Positions 1-8,660 of a stretch of DNA of 64,000 bases are shown here, in pieces (within the stretch, counting starts at the first letter, position 1; the number at the start of each line of letters is the position of its first letter). Source of the stretch: Schaedlerella glycyrrhizinilytica_A (lineage in GTDB: Bacteria > Bacillota > Clostridia > Lachnospirales > Lachnospiraceae); NCBI RefSeq assembly GCF_042852765.1, contig NZ_AP031414.1. The stretch is one strand, 5' to 3'. The notes beneath the pieces were generated by a model that was given only the letters and a program-made list of their open reading frames with translations, was not told where the DNA came from and did not search any database. The translations under genes were made by a program, and so were the position numbers.

Positions 1-171
1 CACCATGCACAATGCCGCTGTGGTTGTTCCAACGCTGTCTTTTACCAAAAAGAACAGCGGCAGTCCGATTGCTACCGCCGCGCTGAAACAAATTAGCTGT
101 CGTTTCGTAAGGTTGAACATTACCTTGCTTTTGATTTTTGTTAAGTCCTTTGGGACGGTTACATACGCCAT
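1..171 (-). CDS. PrgI-family conjugation membrane protein, N-terminal part
   Basis: Reading leftward from an ATG at 169-171 gives 57 codons that run off the window. They begin MAYVTVPKDLTKIKSK and closely match the PrgI-family protein at 24026-24445 in the other element. An AAAGGAGG ribosome binding site lies just upstream, inside the end of the radical SAM gene. PrgI-family proteins are small two-helix membrane proteins encoded ahead of the VirB4 ATPase in Gram-positive type IV secretion operons, so virB4 should follow beyond the left edge. The assignment is firm; completeness cannot be judged. Confidence 0.88.
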   Translation of the reverse strand, partial: MAYVTVPKDLTKIKSKVMFNLTKRQLICFSAAVAIGLPLFFLVKDSVGTTTAALCMV

Positions 172-172
172 T

Positions 173-1069
173 TCAAACCTCCTTTCTGCCCGGAATGTAA
201 TCTTCAAAACGGGGGACAGCATAGAAAAGCCGTTTGTTATTTACCCACCGTTGCAAATGGCGGGTAACAGGCGGGGCGGTTGGACGCTCGTAAATCATCA
301 CATACGGGTCAAAGCCCATAGCCCGCAAGGTGTTCACGCGGTATAAATCCTGTTCGTGAGTGCTGCCGTAGTTGGTAAGAACATACACGCGCCGCTGGCG
401 GCTGCTCTTAATGGCGGTCAAATCCAAAAAACGTTGGAAATACCCGGTTAAGTCCTCGTCGGGATTATCCCATGCAAAATGTACCGCTTTTATCCGTACC
501 CGATTTAACAGGCTGACATTATCCCTGTTCACAAGGCGAATATCCAGCCCTTGCGAAAAATCCACCCATGCGCGGCTTCGTATAAGCTGCTCAATGAGAT
601 TTTCATGGTCGGGACAGGCAAGCAGATTAGCGTCCATGATTTTTATTTCCGGCTGCCATTTCCAAAACTCGGACAAATCCGCAACCTTAACACTTTTGCG
701 TCCCTCTTTACTGCTGACAATGCAAAACCCGCAATTTCTCGGACAACCCCGGCTTAAAAAGCCGTAGGCAATCCCGAAAAACTGCGGGTAGATAGAATAA
801 TCCGGGTAACTGTGTTCCACTTCCGGCGGCAAGCGGTTTTTCGTGTCGTAGCCCGTACCGCCGAAAATAACTTGTTCCGCGTTGGTAACGGTTATCGTGT
901 CTTTGGAATAGGTGTCCGTAAAGACGCGGCTTTTATATACAAGGTCGTACCGCCCCTTTGCGTTCCACCATTCCACCGTATGCCCCTTTGCTTTATGATA
1001 CGCGGATAGCTTCATCAAGCAGAGGTTGGGGAAATTATGGCTGTCAACGTCGATTAAACCGATTTTCAA
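173..1069 (-). CDS. Radical SAM protein inside the conjugation operon
   Basis: A protein of about 298 residues with the radical SAM cluster motif CPRNCGFC (CxxxCxxC) in its first half, preceded by an N-terminal region (LIDVDSHNFPNL) of the kind seen in B12-binding-type radical SAM proteins. I choose the TTG at 1067-1069 because a near-perfect AAGGGGGTGA sits 7 bases upstream; a GTG at 1079-1081 would overlap that site, and the nearby ATG is closed by a stop. It begins 17 bases after the virB6-like stop, and its own end contains the ribosome binding site for prgI, so it is fully embedded in the operon. The right-hand element lacks it at the same place. The substrate is unknown. Confidence 0.82.
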   Translation of the reverse strand: MKIGLIDVDSHNFPNLCLMKLSAYHKAKGHTVEWWNAKGRYDLVYKSRVFTDTYSKDTITVTNAEQVIFGGTGYDTKNRLPPEVEHSYPDYSIYPQFFGIAYGFLSRGCPRNCGFCIVSSKEGRKSVKVADLSEFWKWQPEIKIMDANLLACPDHENLIEQLIRSRAWVDFSQGLDIRLVNRDNVSLLNRVRIKAVHFAWDNPDEDLTGYFQRFLDLTAIKSSRQRRVYVLTNYGSTHEQDLYRVNTLRAMGFDPYVMIYERPTAPPVTRHLQRWVNNKRLFYAVPRFEDYIPGRKEV

Positions 1070-1085
1070 ATCATAACTCACCCCC

Positions 1086-4000
1086 TTAATGTGCCGAAAA
1101 GACGCTCTTTGCAAGGCTTCCCGTTTTGAAAAGCGTAAAGCACAAGAGGACGGTATAGCCCATGCAAGCCCAGATCGCGCCGGAAATGTCGTCGGTCGCT
1201 GCGATTGTTTGTATCAACACCGCATAAATGCCGACACACACCAAGATCAGAAACGCCTGAAAACCAAGCGCAAGCAAAGATTTTAAGTAATTCTGTCCCA
1301 TGCTGCCCCATTCGTGATTTACCATTGTTGCCATAGGGATAGGGGCAACGCTCGTTACAAGTAGGGTAAGAACCCGGCGCCTTACCATATCACTATGGCA
1401 GGTTTCCGAGAACTCCCCTCCGAACCGGACTTACACCTCTCGATGTATCCGGCTCTCCAGATGTCAGTCTAACTTTCCTGCGTGTAACTTATCGTGACAG
1501 TCAATGCAGAGTGCCATTGTCTTGCGCTTACGCCCAATCATGGCGATTTCCCATTGTTTTCTGCCACTTAAATCTTTGAGTTTTCGTATATGGTGTATTT
1601 CAAGCGGCACATTCTCTGCGCCACACCACTCACACCTGTTTGCTTGCAGTCTTTTTATAAGGCTATTACGCCCATAATTCTCAAAAATTCTTGCTACTAT
1701 ATCAGGATTTCCGCTTTCTACTTTAGTGTCCCGGCGGAACCCATTATTGTAAAACAATACCTTTCCGACCTTGCCGTTTTTCTTCGGATATTCCACAACA
1801 AAATCTTTTCCTTGACGGTACTTGCGGATAATTCTGCTGATTCGTGTCCGATATTTTCCAGCAAAGGTTTTGAGCATACTGTATCTCATTACATAGTAGA
1901 AGTTATTGAGTACAGACACGTTGTTTGCAAGTCGGTAGTAGTTATACAATCCACGGATTTCTGCGTTGTATTGGTTTAGGATTTCCAAATCGTCCAAGTG
2001 CAACAGGCGAGTGCGCCGGACAGGCTCCCAAACCTCTTTGTTTCCATTTTGTTTGTCATATTTAATCTTGAGGGCATTGTAGGAGAACAATCGTTTTACC
2101 CACTTATCATGGGGAACATAAAGTAAGACTTTTCCATTGTTTACCCGTCTGGTAGCCCCGGTTTTGGTCTTTTTGTTGTGTTCGCCTTTGGCGATTGTGA
2201 CCTCATATCCCAAGAACTTCGCAGCGTCGTGTCCATGAGTAATCAATGTCTTTTCCTCGGACATTTCCAGATGGAGTTTGTCCCGGATAAAGTAGCCTAC
2301 ATCTTGTTTAATCTGTTCTGCGTCCTCTTTGCTGCCGATAACTCCGATTAAGAAATCATCGGCGTATCGGATATAGCAAAGCCGTTTATAGCTATCGTCC
2401 ATCTGGTCGCTATACGGTATAGATTTCAGACTACGCCGAAGTTCCCGGATTTCTGCAATTAAGCCCTCTTTTTCTTCCACGCTCATTTTAGAGATATTTC
2501 TTTTAAGCCTTTGTTCTTTTCCTCGGCAGACATCCAATTTCTTCTTGAACGCAGGATTGATTTTACGGCGGTTTCCGCAGTTGAATTTCTCTGCATACTC
2601 TGCCATATAACTGTCCAGTTCGTTCATGTAGATGTTTGCCAGGATAGGGCTGATGATGGAGCCTTGCGGAGTTCCGGAATAAGTATTGTGGTAATTCCAA
2701 TCCTCCATATATCCAGCTTTCAAGAACTTCCAGAGCAGACCGATGAAATATTCATCTGCAATCCGCTTTCGCAAAATAGCAATCAACACATGATGGTCTA
2801 CGTTGTCAAAACAGCCCTTTATATCCCCCTCAACGAACCACTTTGTCCCCGTAAAATATTTCTGCACATATTTGAGTGCCGTATGACAGCTTCTGTTTAT
2901 ACGGAAACCGTGGGAATAGTCGCTAAAGGTTGGCTCATAAATACTCTCCAAGATGAGCCGCACCACCTCCTGTATCAGTTTATCGTCGAATGGCGGTATC
3001 CCCAGAGGACGCATTTTCCCATTGGATTTCGGGATATACGTTCTCCTTGCCGGGTTAGGCTGATAACTAAAATCCCGCATCTTTTCAATGAGGGCGTTTA
3101 TCCTTGCCATTCCCATTCCGTCAATGGTTTTGCCGTCTGTTCCGGCTGTCATGTTGCCTGGTTTCGCCTGTATCCGCTGATATGCCAGCAGATAGAATTG
3201 TGGATTGTACAGGTTGCGGTATAACCGCTCGTACTTGTAACTCTTGTTACACGCCTTGGATTTTAGGCTTTCCAACACATTTTCAGGACTTCTCATAATG
3301 CCTCACGCACCTTTCCTTTTTATGAATTGGTTGACATCCTGCCTCCCTTCGCCATGTAGACGGCTTTCCCGCCCTCGGACTACTACGGAGGCTCCGTTGC
3401 CATGCCGGATATTCAGCGTCATCTTTCTTGGGTTTTTACCCCTTGAAATTTATCGCCTTGCGGCATTACGCATAGCCGGATAGTTCCGGCGTTCCGGTTT
3501 AGGCAATCTCCAGTTAGACACTTTGGGATAAGCGTATTGTGATGTCGGTAGTGGGTTTTCGTCCTTTTCCGCTTACTGCGGCTGGCTGTCATAAGTATCG
3601 TGCGGTCTGTGTTTACCTGTCACATTCCGCTATGACATACGGCGAATACAACCATCCTGCGCCGCCGGGTCGAGTATCCCGCCTCGGACTACCCTTAAAG
3701 CAGTTTAGCCTTGCTCCTCATTCACAATGTTGCGTCTTGCCGCTCAGTCGTGGGTAGATGGTTTTCCCAACTCGCGATTTTTCCGATACGCTATTGTCCC
3801 CCTTGTGGTTTCCCTCCGGGGTAAATCGGATGACGCTAAAGTGACGCGTTTCACGTCTTTGATACTTTTCTTTACCGGCTTGCTAAAGCCGGATTCCCAA
3901 AATGTCCGCGCACCGCCTTTGGATGAAAAGCGGCGCTTCTGGACGCGCGATATATTTCAATCATGCGCCCATACACCACAAGCATAATGCAGATTGACAG

Positions 4001-4537
4001 GGCTTTCATGGTAAGCCCTACAAAGAGGGATTGAAACCATAACCCCAAAAGACCGCCCACGCTCATAGCGTCGAGTTTTGCTTCAATGTCGGTAATGACG
4101 GTGGTAACGTCTATGCTTGTATCGGATATGATAACCCCCGCGCTCTGATTGACGACGCTCTGCGTAACGTCGAAAACTCCCATGACGATGTTCCAAGTGT
4201 TTGTTACCAGCAGCACCGCAACAAAGGTCTTAAAAATCCATTTGAAGAAAATCCAAGTGTCGAGATCGTGCAGATTGTTTTTTTCAATTACAAGCTGGAT
4301 TAGTTCATAACACATGACAAAGGTAATGATAACGCCCGCAATCGGTACAATGACGTTTTCCGAAAGGCTGCGTATCATGTTGAATATGCCCGCGTTCCAC
4401 CCGGCGGGGGTCGTGCCGACTTGTGTTGCGATTTCTCCAACCTCTGTATTTACGCTGTCAAACAAGCCGGAAAGGTTCGATAAAATCCCGTCTGTCAAAA
4501 TGCCGCGAAACCAATCTTCAATCATCTGCCATATCAA
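1086..4537 (-). CDS. VirB6-like conjugal transfer membrane protein, split by a group II intron
   Basis: Exon 1 is 4537-3949 and exon 2 is 1360-1086; joined they give 864 bases, a 287-residue polytopic membrane protein of the VirB6-like family of Tn1549-type elements. Exon 1 ends ...YGRMIEIY and exon 2 resumes LVTSVAPIP, which restores the family's continuous sequence. Several hydrophobic segments are visible (for example around PIAGVIITFVMCYELIQLV). The product should form part of the inner-membrane channel with VirB4 and VirD4. It is only functional if the intron splices. The unspliced exon 1 frame runs into the intron and stops at 3872. Its paralogue at 20552-24009 is interrupted at exactly the same codon. 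Confidence 0.85.
1422..1455 (-). ncRNA. Group II intron domain V (copy 1)
   Basis: A 34-base hairpin on the minus strand begins GAGCCGGATAC and ends GTCCGGTTC. It matches the canonical length and the GAGCCG...CGGTTC closing pattern of domain V, the catalytic core of group II introns. Confidence 0.88.
1464..3296 (-). CDS. ltrA: Group II intron reverse transcriptase/maturase with HNH endonuclease
   Basis: This is a 610-residue LtrA-type protein. The reverse transcriptase domain fills the first half, with the catalytic YADD motif in YIRYADDFLIG. A maturase (domain X) region follows around residues 400-500, and a C-terminal HNH-type zinc endonuclease is marked by CEWCG...EIHHI...CIDCHDKLH. It promotes splicing of its host intron and retrohoming into DNA targets. 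All hallmark motifs are present and there is no internal stop, so it should be active. It is identical residue for residue to the protein at 21799-23631, which implies a very recent duplication or gene conversion. Confidence 0.95.
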   Translation of the reverse strand: MRSPENVLESLKSKACNKSYKYERLYRNLYNPQFYLLAYQRIQAKPGNMTAGTDGKTIDGMGMARINALIEKMRDFSYQPNPARRTYIPKSNGKMRPLGIPPFDDKLIQEVVRLILESIYEPTFSDYSHGFRINRSCHTALKYVQKYFTGTKWFVEGDIKGCFDNVDHHVLIAILRKRIADEYFIGLLWKFLKAGYMEDWNYHNTYSGTPQGSIISPILANIYMNELDSYMAEYAEKFNCGNRRKINPAFKKKLDVCRGKEQRLKRNISKMSVEEKEGLIAEIRELRRSLKSIPYSDQMDDSYKRLCYIRYADDFLIGVIGSKEDAEQIKQDVGYFIRDKLHLEMSEEKTLITHGHDAAKFLGYEVTIAKGEHNKKTKTGATRRVNNGKVLLYVPHDKWVKRLFSYNALKIKYDKQNGNKEVWEPVRRTRLLHLDDLEILNQYNAEIRGLYNYYRLANNVSVLNNFYYVMRYSMLKTFAGKYRTRISRIIRKYRQGKDFVVEYPKKNGKVGKVLFYNNGFRRDTKVESGNPDIVARIFENYGRNSLIKRLQANRCEWCGAENVPLEIHHIRKLKDLSGRKQWEIAMIGRKRKTMALCIDCHDKLHAGKLD

Positions 4538-4556
4538 AAGTTAATCCCTCCTTTCC

Positions 4557-4583
4557 CGCGCCCTCCCGTTTCCGAGAGGGCGC
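4557..4583 (-). terminator. GC-rich hairpin between maff2 and virB6
   Basis: A perfect inverted repeat (CGCGCCCTC ... GAGGGCGCG) lies just ahead of the virB6-like gene. It has no clear T-run on the minus strand, so it may act as an mRNA-stabilising or processing hairpin rather than a terminator. Confidence 0.4.
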
Positions 4584-4607
4584 GGCGGGTGGTATTTGTT
4601 TTAGGCA

Positions 4608-4698
4608 TTATCCAAAAAGTTGAGAAAGCAGGGGAACAAGGGTGCCGCCGATCAAAGCGACGCCGCCGCCCGCCATGAGCTGCTTCATGCCCTGGCTC
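4608..4698 (-). pseudogene. maff2: maff2, 3' fragment (ICE1)
   Basis: Reading leftward from about 4698, the frame encodes SQGMKQLMAGGGVALIGG and ends ...PLLSQLFG at the stop 4608-4610. This is the C-terminal membrane half of the Maff2-family conjugation protein. The N-terminal half is at 14958-15098, separated by IME1. Joining the halves at the shared GCAAA restores the family sequence NDNPGAKSQG, so the gene was split by insertion and should be restored by precise excision. Confidence 0.85.
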
Positions 4699-4712
4699 TT
4701 TGCTGATGTGTG
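4690..4712 (-). other. IME1 attachment junction attR
   Basis: On the minus strand the junction reads CACATCAGCAAAGAGCCAGG: element arm CACATCAGC, shared AA(A), then maff2 codons for K-S-Q. The other junction is near 14975. Serine recombinases exchange at a 2-bp core; AA within 4699-4701 satisfies both junctions and also the related junction near 20441. Confidence 0.7.
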
Positions 4713-4790
4713 ATAAAGAAGTAGTAGAAGTGTAAAAAATTTTGCCGTTCCTATCCGGCGTTTGCGCATTGCGCCGGATAGGTCGGGCGG

Positions 4791-6401
4791 TCATTCGGGC
4801 AGGTCTACCTTGCCAACGAAAGAGTAATAAATATCAATGTCCTGTCTGCGTGTGCCGTTCTCGTCATAGCTGCACTCATGCACAACGATTTTCTCCACAA
4901 ACTCACGCAAAAGGGTAGGGGTAAGTTCTTCAAAGCTGGTGTACTTGCGGACAACATTCATAAACTTTTCTGCGTTTACCGTGGCTTCCTGCGCTTTGGA
5001 AAGCTCTGCCCGGATAGCGGCGGCTCTCTCTTTCAGTTCTTTCTGCTCGGCTTCATAGTCTGCCGACAGCTCCGTGAAACGCTCGTCTGAAATGCGCCCG
5101 GTCACGCTGTCCTCATACAGCCGCTTGAAGATAGCGGATAACTCGCTGATACGCTTCTCGGCGGCTTCCAGCTCCTTTTTCCTTGCGGCGTTCCTGCGCT
5201 TGCCCCCGTCCTCGTTCTGCTCGATCAGCAGCTTCATAAACCGGGCTTCGTGCTTCGCTGCATAGCTGGTGACTTTCCGCAGATTGTCGGTCACTCCGGC
5301 GGTCAACAGGTCGGTGCGGATAAAGTGCGCCGTACAGTCACGGGTACGCTTCTTGTAGCTCCCGCAGATATAACAATCCTGCTTGCGGGTGGCGTTCTGG
5401 TAACGCTGCTGGTAAAGGACGCTGCCGCAGTCGGCACAAAAGAGTATGCCGGAGAATAAGCCCACTTCATCATAGCGGTTCGGGCGTTTGCGCTGCTTGC
5501 GTAACTCCTGCACACGCTCCCACATCTGGGTGTCAATGATAGGCTCATGGTGGTTCTCGAAAATCGCCTGTTTCTCAATGGGGTTCTCTACGCTGTGCTT
5601 GGTCTTGTAGGACGGCTTCTCCGTCTTGAAGTTTACCAGACAGCCCGTGTACTCCCTGTTTTCAAGGATATGTACCACGGTATTGGTCGCCCACTTGCAC
5701 TCATAGCCGGGGTGGTAGCGGCGGGTGCTTCCCGTCCGACGGTATTCCAGCGTTCCCGGCGTGGGGATCTCCTGCTCTGTGAGCATACGGGCTATCTTGG
5801 TCGGCCCGTTCCCGGCAAGGCACAAGCTGTAAATCTGCCGCACAACAGGGGCGGCTTCCCCGTCAATGATAAAATTTTCGTCCTCGTCCATAAAGTAGCC
5901 GTATACGGGTTTGCTCGTGACGGGCTTCCCGCTCATACCCTTAGACCGTTTTACTGCTTTGATTTTCTTGCTCGTATCTCTCACCAGCCATTCGTTAAAA
6001 ATGTTCCGCAGAGGGGCAAAATCATTGTCGCCCTGTGCGCTGTCCACTCCGTCATTGATAGCGATAAAGCGGACGCCTTTCTGTGGGAAAATCATTTCCG
6101 TATACATTCCCACTTGCAGATAGTTTCGCCCTAACCGTGACATATCCTTGACGATAACGGTGCCGACTTTTCCGGCTTCAATGTCCGCAAGCATGGCTTG
6201 AAAACCGGGTCTTTGGAAGTTCGCCCCAGAATAACCGTCATCTGTGTACCATTGCAGATTGGAAAAGCCGTTCTGCTTCGCATAGGTTTCAAGAATACGC
6301 TTCTGGTTTGAAATAGAATTGCTCTCACCTTGCAGCTCGTCCTCGTGGGATAATCTCGGATAAAGGGCGGTAATAAGGTTTCGGGTGGTCTGTCTTAACA
6401 T
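4791..6401 (-). CDS. Large serine recombinase of IME1
   Basis: A protein of about 536 residues. The N-terminal resolvase catalytic domain (about 1-150) carries the presumed nucleophile in ALYPRLSHED and the conserved SRLGRNYL. A recombinase domain follows, then a zinc ribbon (CADCG...CYICG around 320-345), a coiled region, and a C-terminal DUF4368-like domain ending KVDLPE. I choose the ATG at 6399-6401 because GGAGG lies 5-6 bases upstream; an ATG four codons earlier overlaps that site. It should catalyse excision and integration at the maff2 attB site. It reads toward, and ends about 90 bases from, the attR junction. It is intact, unlike the copy at 18930-20351. Confidence 0.93.
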   Translation of the reverse strand: MLRQTTRNLITALYPRLSHEDELQGESNSISNQKRILETYAKQNGFSNLQWYTDDGYSGANFQRPGFQAMLADIEAGKVGTVIVKDMSRLGRNYLQVGMYTEMIFPQKGVRFIAINDGVDSAQGDNDFAPLRNIFNEWLVRDTSKKIKAVKRSKGMSGKPVTSKPVYGYFMDEDENFIIDGEAAPVVRQIYSLCLAGNGPTKIARMLTEQEIPTPGTLEYRRTGSTRRYHPGYECKWATNTVVHILENREYTGCLVNFKTEKPSYKTKHSVENPIEKQAIFENHHEPIIDTQMWERVQELRKQRKRPNRYDEVGLFSGILFCADCGSVLYQQRYQNATRKQDCYICGSYKKRTRDCTAHFIRTDLLTAGVTDNLRKVTSYAAKHEARFMKLLIEQNEDGGKRRNAARKKELEAAEKRISELSAIFKRLYEDSVTGRISDERFTELSADYEAEQKELKERAAAIRAELSKAQEATVNAEKFMNVVRKYTSFEELTPTLLREFVEKIVVHECSYDENGTRRQDIDIYYSFVGKVDLPE

Positions 6402-6501
6402 AGTGTCCTCCATTTCCGACAGCCAGCCCCACTATTCCGTATGACTATCATACCACACGCCGGGGCTGGCTGTACAGTCCTTTCTGCTTCTTTACGTCCC
6501 G

Positions 6502-6684
6502 TCAAATTGCCGATTTTTGTGTAGCAGCTTCCGCTTCCAGCACTTTCAGCATTTTATCGGCGGCGGTGGCGGTGGTGTCCTGCTTGAAATAGCCGGAAAC
6601 GACAAGGACAGAATTACCTATGCGGATTTCCGTCACGCAATCCGGGCGGCGGGTGCTGCGGTCATTCTTTGGGGTGTTGGTCAT
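6502..6684 (-). CDS. tnpW: TnpW-like transposon-encoded protein
   Basis: A 60-residue protein with the core TEIRIGNSVLVVSGYF, resembling TnpW of Tn4451-type mobilizable elements. The start at 6682-6684 overlaps the end of the dnaC-like gene, and a GAAAGGAG site precedes it. The function of TnpW is not established. Its place next to a serine recombinase gene matches the Tn4451 arrangement. Confidence 0.75.
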   Translation of the reverse strand: MTNTPKNDRSTRRPDCVTEIRIGNSVLVVSGYFKQDTTATAADKMLKVLEAEAATQKSAI

Positions 6685-7538
6685 AGGCGGCTCTCCTTTC
6701 TGTTCATCAGCTTTTTCAGTTGTCCCATTTTCTCCTGCGCCGTGGCTTTTCGGAAGTTGCTCCCGGTAAAGCGGACAGGAGAACACATTTCAATCAGACG
6801 GTCATAAATGCGGGCGTGGGCGGTGTCCTCCGGGTGCTGCAAGTCCTCCAGCGTGAGATTAGTCGTGACGATCAGCGGCCTGCCGCTGCGGTAACGGCTG
6901 TCAATCACGTTGTAGACCTGCTCTAAGCCGTATTCCGTTCCCCGTTCCATTCCAAAATCGTCAAGGATAAGCAGCGGGAAGCTGCAAAGTCGGGAGATAT
7001 ATTCATTCCTGCCCTCAAAGCTGGCGGCAAGGTCACCCAATATCAATGCAAAGTTTGTCATGCACACGGGGATTTCACGCTCCATAAGGGCATTTGCGAT
7101 ACAGCCCGCAAAATAGCTCTTGCCTGTGCCAACGCCGCCCCATAGCAGATAGCCAATGTTGCGCTCTTTCATGGTTTCCCAGTTCTCCACATAGAAATGG
7201 GCGTGTTCCATTTGCGGGCACTTGCCGTTGTCGTTCTCAAACGTCCAGCCCTGCATAGCCGGGTCTGTAAAGCCCCGCCGCTTCAACCGCTCGACAGTTT
7301 CAAGGTGACTGCGCTGTTTCTCTGCGGCTTCCCGTTCCTCACGCTCTGCCCGCTGGCAGTCACATTCTGCCGGGTGGCGGTCACGCCCCAGCCATGCGGC
7401 GGTTTCTTTGGGGAAATAGCCCTCTTTGGGCTTGTGGCACTTCCCGCAGTATAAAAGCCCGTCCTCGCCGGTGTAGTCCTCCGGCTCCGGCGTGGTGTCG
7501 GTCATATTCAAAATCATTTCATCAAATCCATTCGTCAT
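6681..7538 (-). CDS. DnaC/IstB-like ATP-binding helicase loader
   Basis: A 285-residue AAA+ ATPase. The N-terminal third has a CGKCHKP...CDCQ cysteine cluster that may bind zinc. The Walker A motif is GGVGTGKSYF near residue 115 and the Walker B-like LLILDDFG near 190; a sensor-type TTNLT follows. Proteins of this family load the replicative helicase. It overlaps the rep gene by 4 bases (ATGA) and tnpW by 4 bases, so the three are probably translated together. Its presence with a rep gene suggests the excised IME replicates. Confidence 0.88.
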   Translation of the reverse strand: MTNGFDEMILNMTDTTPEPEDYTGEDGLLYCGKCHKPKEGYFPKETAAWLGRDRHPAECDCQRAEREEREAAEKQRSHLETVERLKRRGFTDPAMQGWTFENDNGKCPQMEHAHFYVENWETMKERNIGYLLWGGVGTGKSYFAGCIANALMEREIPVCMTNFALILGDLAASFEGRNEYISRLCSFPLLILDDFGMERGTEYGLEQVYNVIDSRYRSGRPLIVTTNLTLEDLQHPEDTAHARIYDRLIEMCSPVRFTGSNFRKATAQEKMGQLKKLMNRKESRL

Positions 7539-8293
7539 AAGCTCTCGCCCTCCTTACAGGTATAATCGGGTATGCCCTTTTTCGGGGCTTTCTTGGCTGC
7601 GTCCTCCTGCGCCCACTTGAAAATCGTGGCTGCATGGCTCTTGTATTTCCTCCCGCTGGAAGCGATATGGCAGGATAGGCGGTCAATGTAATACTCCCAC
7701 TTGCCGGGAAGCTCTGTTTTCAGCCCGTCAAGCTCCGTATCGGAAAGAATGACATTGTGGTATCTGCCATAGGCGGCGGGGGCGGGGTGTCCCGTTTCTA
7801 ACTCTCTCTCTTTTTCTATTTCTATATCTATCTCTTTCTCTATCTCTATCTCTGGTGGACAAATGTCCGCTCGATATGGTGGACATTTGTCCGCCCCTGT
7901 CTGCGGCAGGGCTTTTTGTTCCTGCAAAGCCAGCCGCGCCCTGCGCTTGCGCTCCCCCTCGGTAGAGGACTGGCCGATTAAAAGCTCAATGTTGCTCATG
8001 TAGAGTGCGCCGCTTGGCAAAGGCTCCACAAGCCCCAGCTTCATAAAGATTTTCAAAGCTCTCTCTACGGTACCTACCTGCTGGCGGGTAATGGTCGCAA
8101 TCATCTGGGCGGTGTAGGGGATATTCTCGTCAAGCTGCAATTTCCCGCCGTTTTTCAGCGATTTCAAGTACAGCTTCAAGAGAATGTTGGAATAGATAAC
8201 GCCGTCCTGCATACTTTCCAGCAGAACGATTGCATCATCGTCAAAATAGCTCTCTTTCAGCTTGAGGTAGTAATATTTGCGGTTATCTGCCAT
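7535..8293 (-). CDS. Replication initiator, phage replisome organizer-type
   Basis: A 252-residue protein starting MADNRKYYYLKLKESYF. The N-terminal replisome-organizer winged-helix domain (about 1-120) is followed by a charged low-complexity linker (EIEIEKEIDIEIEKE) and a C-terminal domain of the DnaD/phage initiator type. I choose the ATG at 8291-8293, which has AAAGGAGG upstream; a longer frame reaches 8377 but would overlap the preceding gene. The linker is encoded by a TCTATC-rich tract and sits beside a 12-bp inverted repeat (7858-7895), a possible origin inside the gene. Confidence 0.8.
   Translation of the reverse strand: MADNRKYYYLKLKESYFDDDAIVLLESMQDGVIYSNILLKLYLKSLKNGGKLQLDENIPYTAQMIATITRQQVGTVERALKIFMKLGLVEPLPSGALYMSNIELLIGQSSTEGERKRRARLALQEQKALPQTGADKCPPYRADICPPEIEIEKEIDIEIEKERELETGHPAPAAYGRYHNVILSDTELDGLKTELPGKWEYYIDRLSCHIASSGRKYKSHAATIFKWAQEDAAKKAPKKGIPDYTCKEGESL
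7858..7895. repeat. 12-bp inverted repeat inside the IME1 rep gene
   Basis: GGACAAATGTCC and GGACATTTGTCC are exact reverse complements about a dozen bases apart, and each is itself nearly palindromic. They encode DKCPP and DICPP in the initiator. A simple TCTATC/TCTCTA tract lies immediately beside them (about 7798-7855). Origin function is an inference. Confidence 0.55.
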
Positions 8294-8474
8294 AGGCTGC
8301 GTCCTCCTTTTTCCAGCGTTTGGAATAATAGCGAGGGCATAGTATGATAACCGCCCGGAAGCTCTGTTTGCAGTCACGGGTGCAGCCCCGGCATAGGTCG
8401 TTGTAAGTGATACGGTTGCGGTGGTTGAGGAAGAAAGACCATTCCAGCCGCCGCTTCTTGCTCATTCTCGGCAA
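8283..8474 (-). CDS. Small cysteine-rich protein (CxxC...CKQSFRA)
   Basis: A 63-residue protein with the TTG start at 8472-8474; AAGGAG lies 7 bases upstream. It contains EWSFFLNHRNRITYNDLC, CRGCTRDCKQSFRA and CPRYY, giving four or five cysteines arranged like a zinc knuckle. It overlaps the rep start. A clear paralogue, EWSFFL...CKQSFRAGI...CPLY, sits at 35878-36060 in ICE2. I do not know the function; the fixed cysteines and basic residues suggest nucleic acid or protein binding. Confidence 0.75.
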   Translation of the reverse strand: MPRMSKKRRLEWSFFLNHRNRITYNDLCRGCTRDCKQSFRAVIILCPRYYSKRWKKEDAAYGR

Positions 8475-8660
8475 TGGTAAGCTCCTTTCTGCCGTTCCTA
8501 TCGGTGTAGCGGGATAGGGGGCATTTTCTGTATGTTCTCGGTATCATTTTCGGGCTTTTTCTGCCCTGTAAGCCCCGTTTGGAAGTCGGGGAGTATTGCG
8601 GTAAGGGTTCATATCATACCTGTATTTTTGTAGGGTTTCGGTATCATTTCGGGGCGGTCT

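Larger units (their letters stand above)
1361..3948 (-). mobile_element. Group II intron, copy 1
   Basis: The intron is 2,588 bp by exon-junction logic. It begins GCGCG after the exon codon TAT plus C, and ends CCCTAC before exon TTGTAAC. Domain V is recognisable at 1422-1455 (minus strand: GAGCCGGATAC stem, closing GTCCGGTTC) and a domain VI-like hairpin follows. The reverse transcriptase ORF lies in the domain IV position. The 5' end differs from the usual GUGYG by one base, so the boundary could be off by about a base. The same intron, same length and with an identical encoded protein, occurs at 21147-23734 on the other strand. Confidence 0.9.

Noticed and set aside
2511..3224. 237-residue frame antisense to the intron maturase (also 21871-22584)
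   Set aside because: Exact shadow of the reverse transcriptase gene in both copies.
3748..3765. GGTAGATGGTTTT shared by the intron and the ICE2 right end
   Set aside because: Thirteen bases with no structural context; probably coincidence.
7798..7860. TCTATC-rich tract as a CRISPR or phase-variable repeat
   Set aside because: No spacer structure; unit is imperfect and encodes a plausible charged linker.
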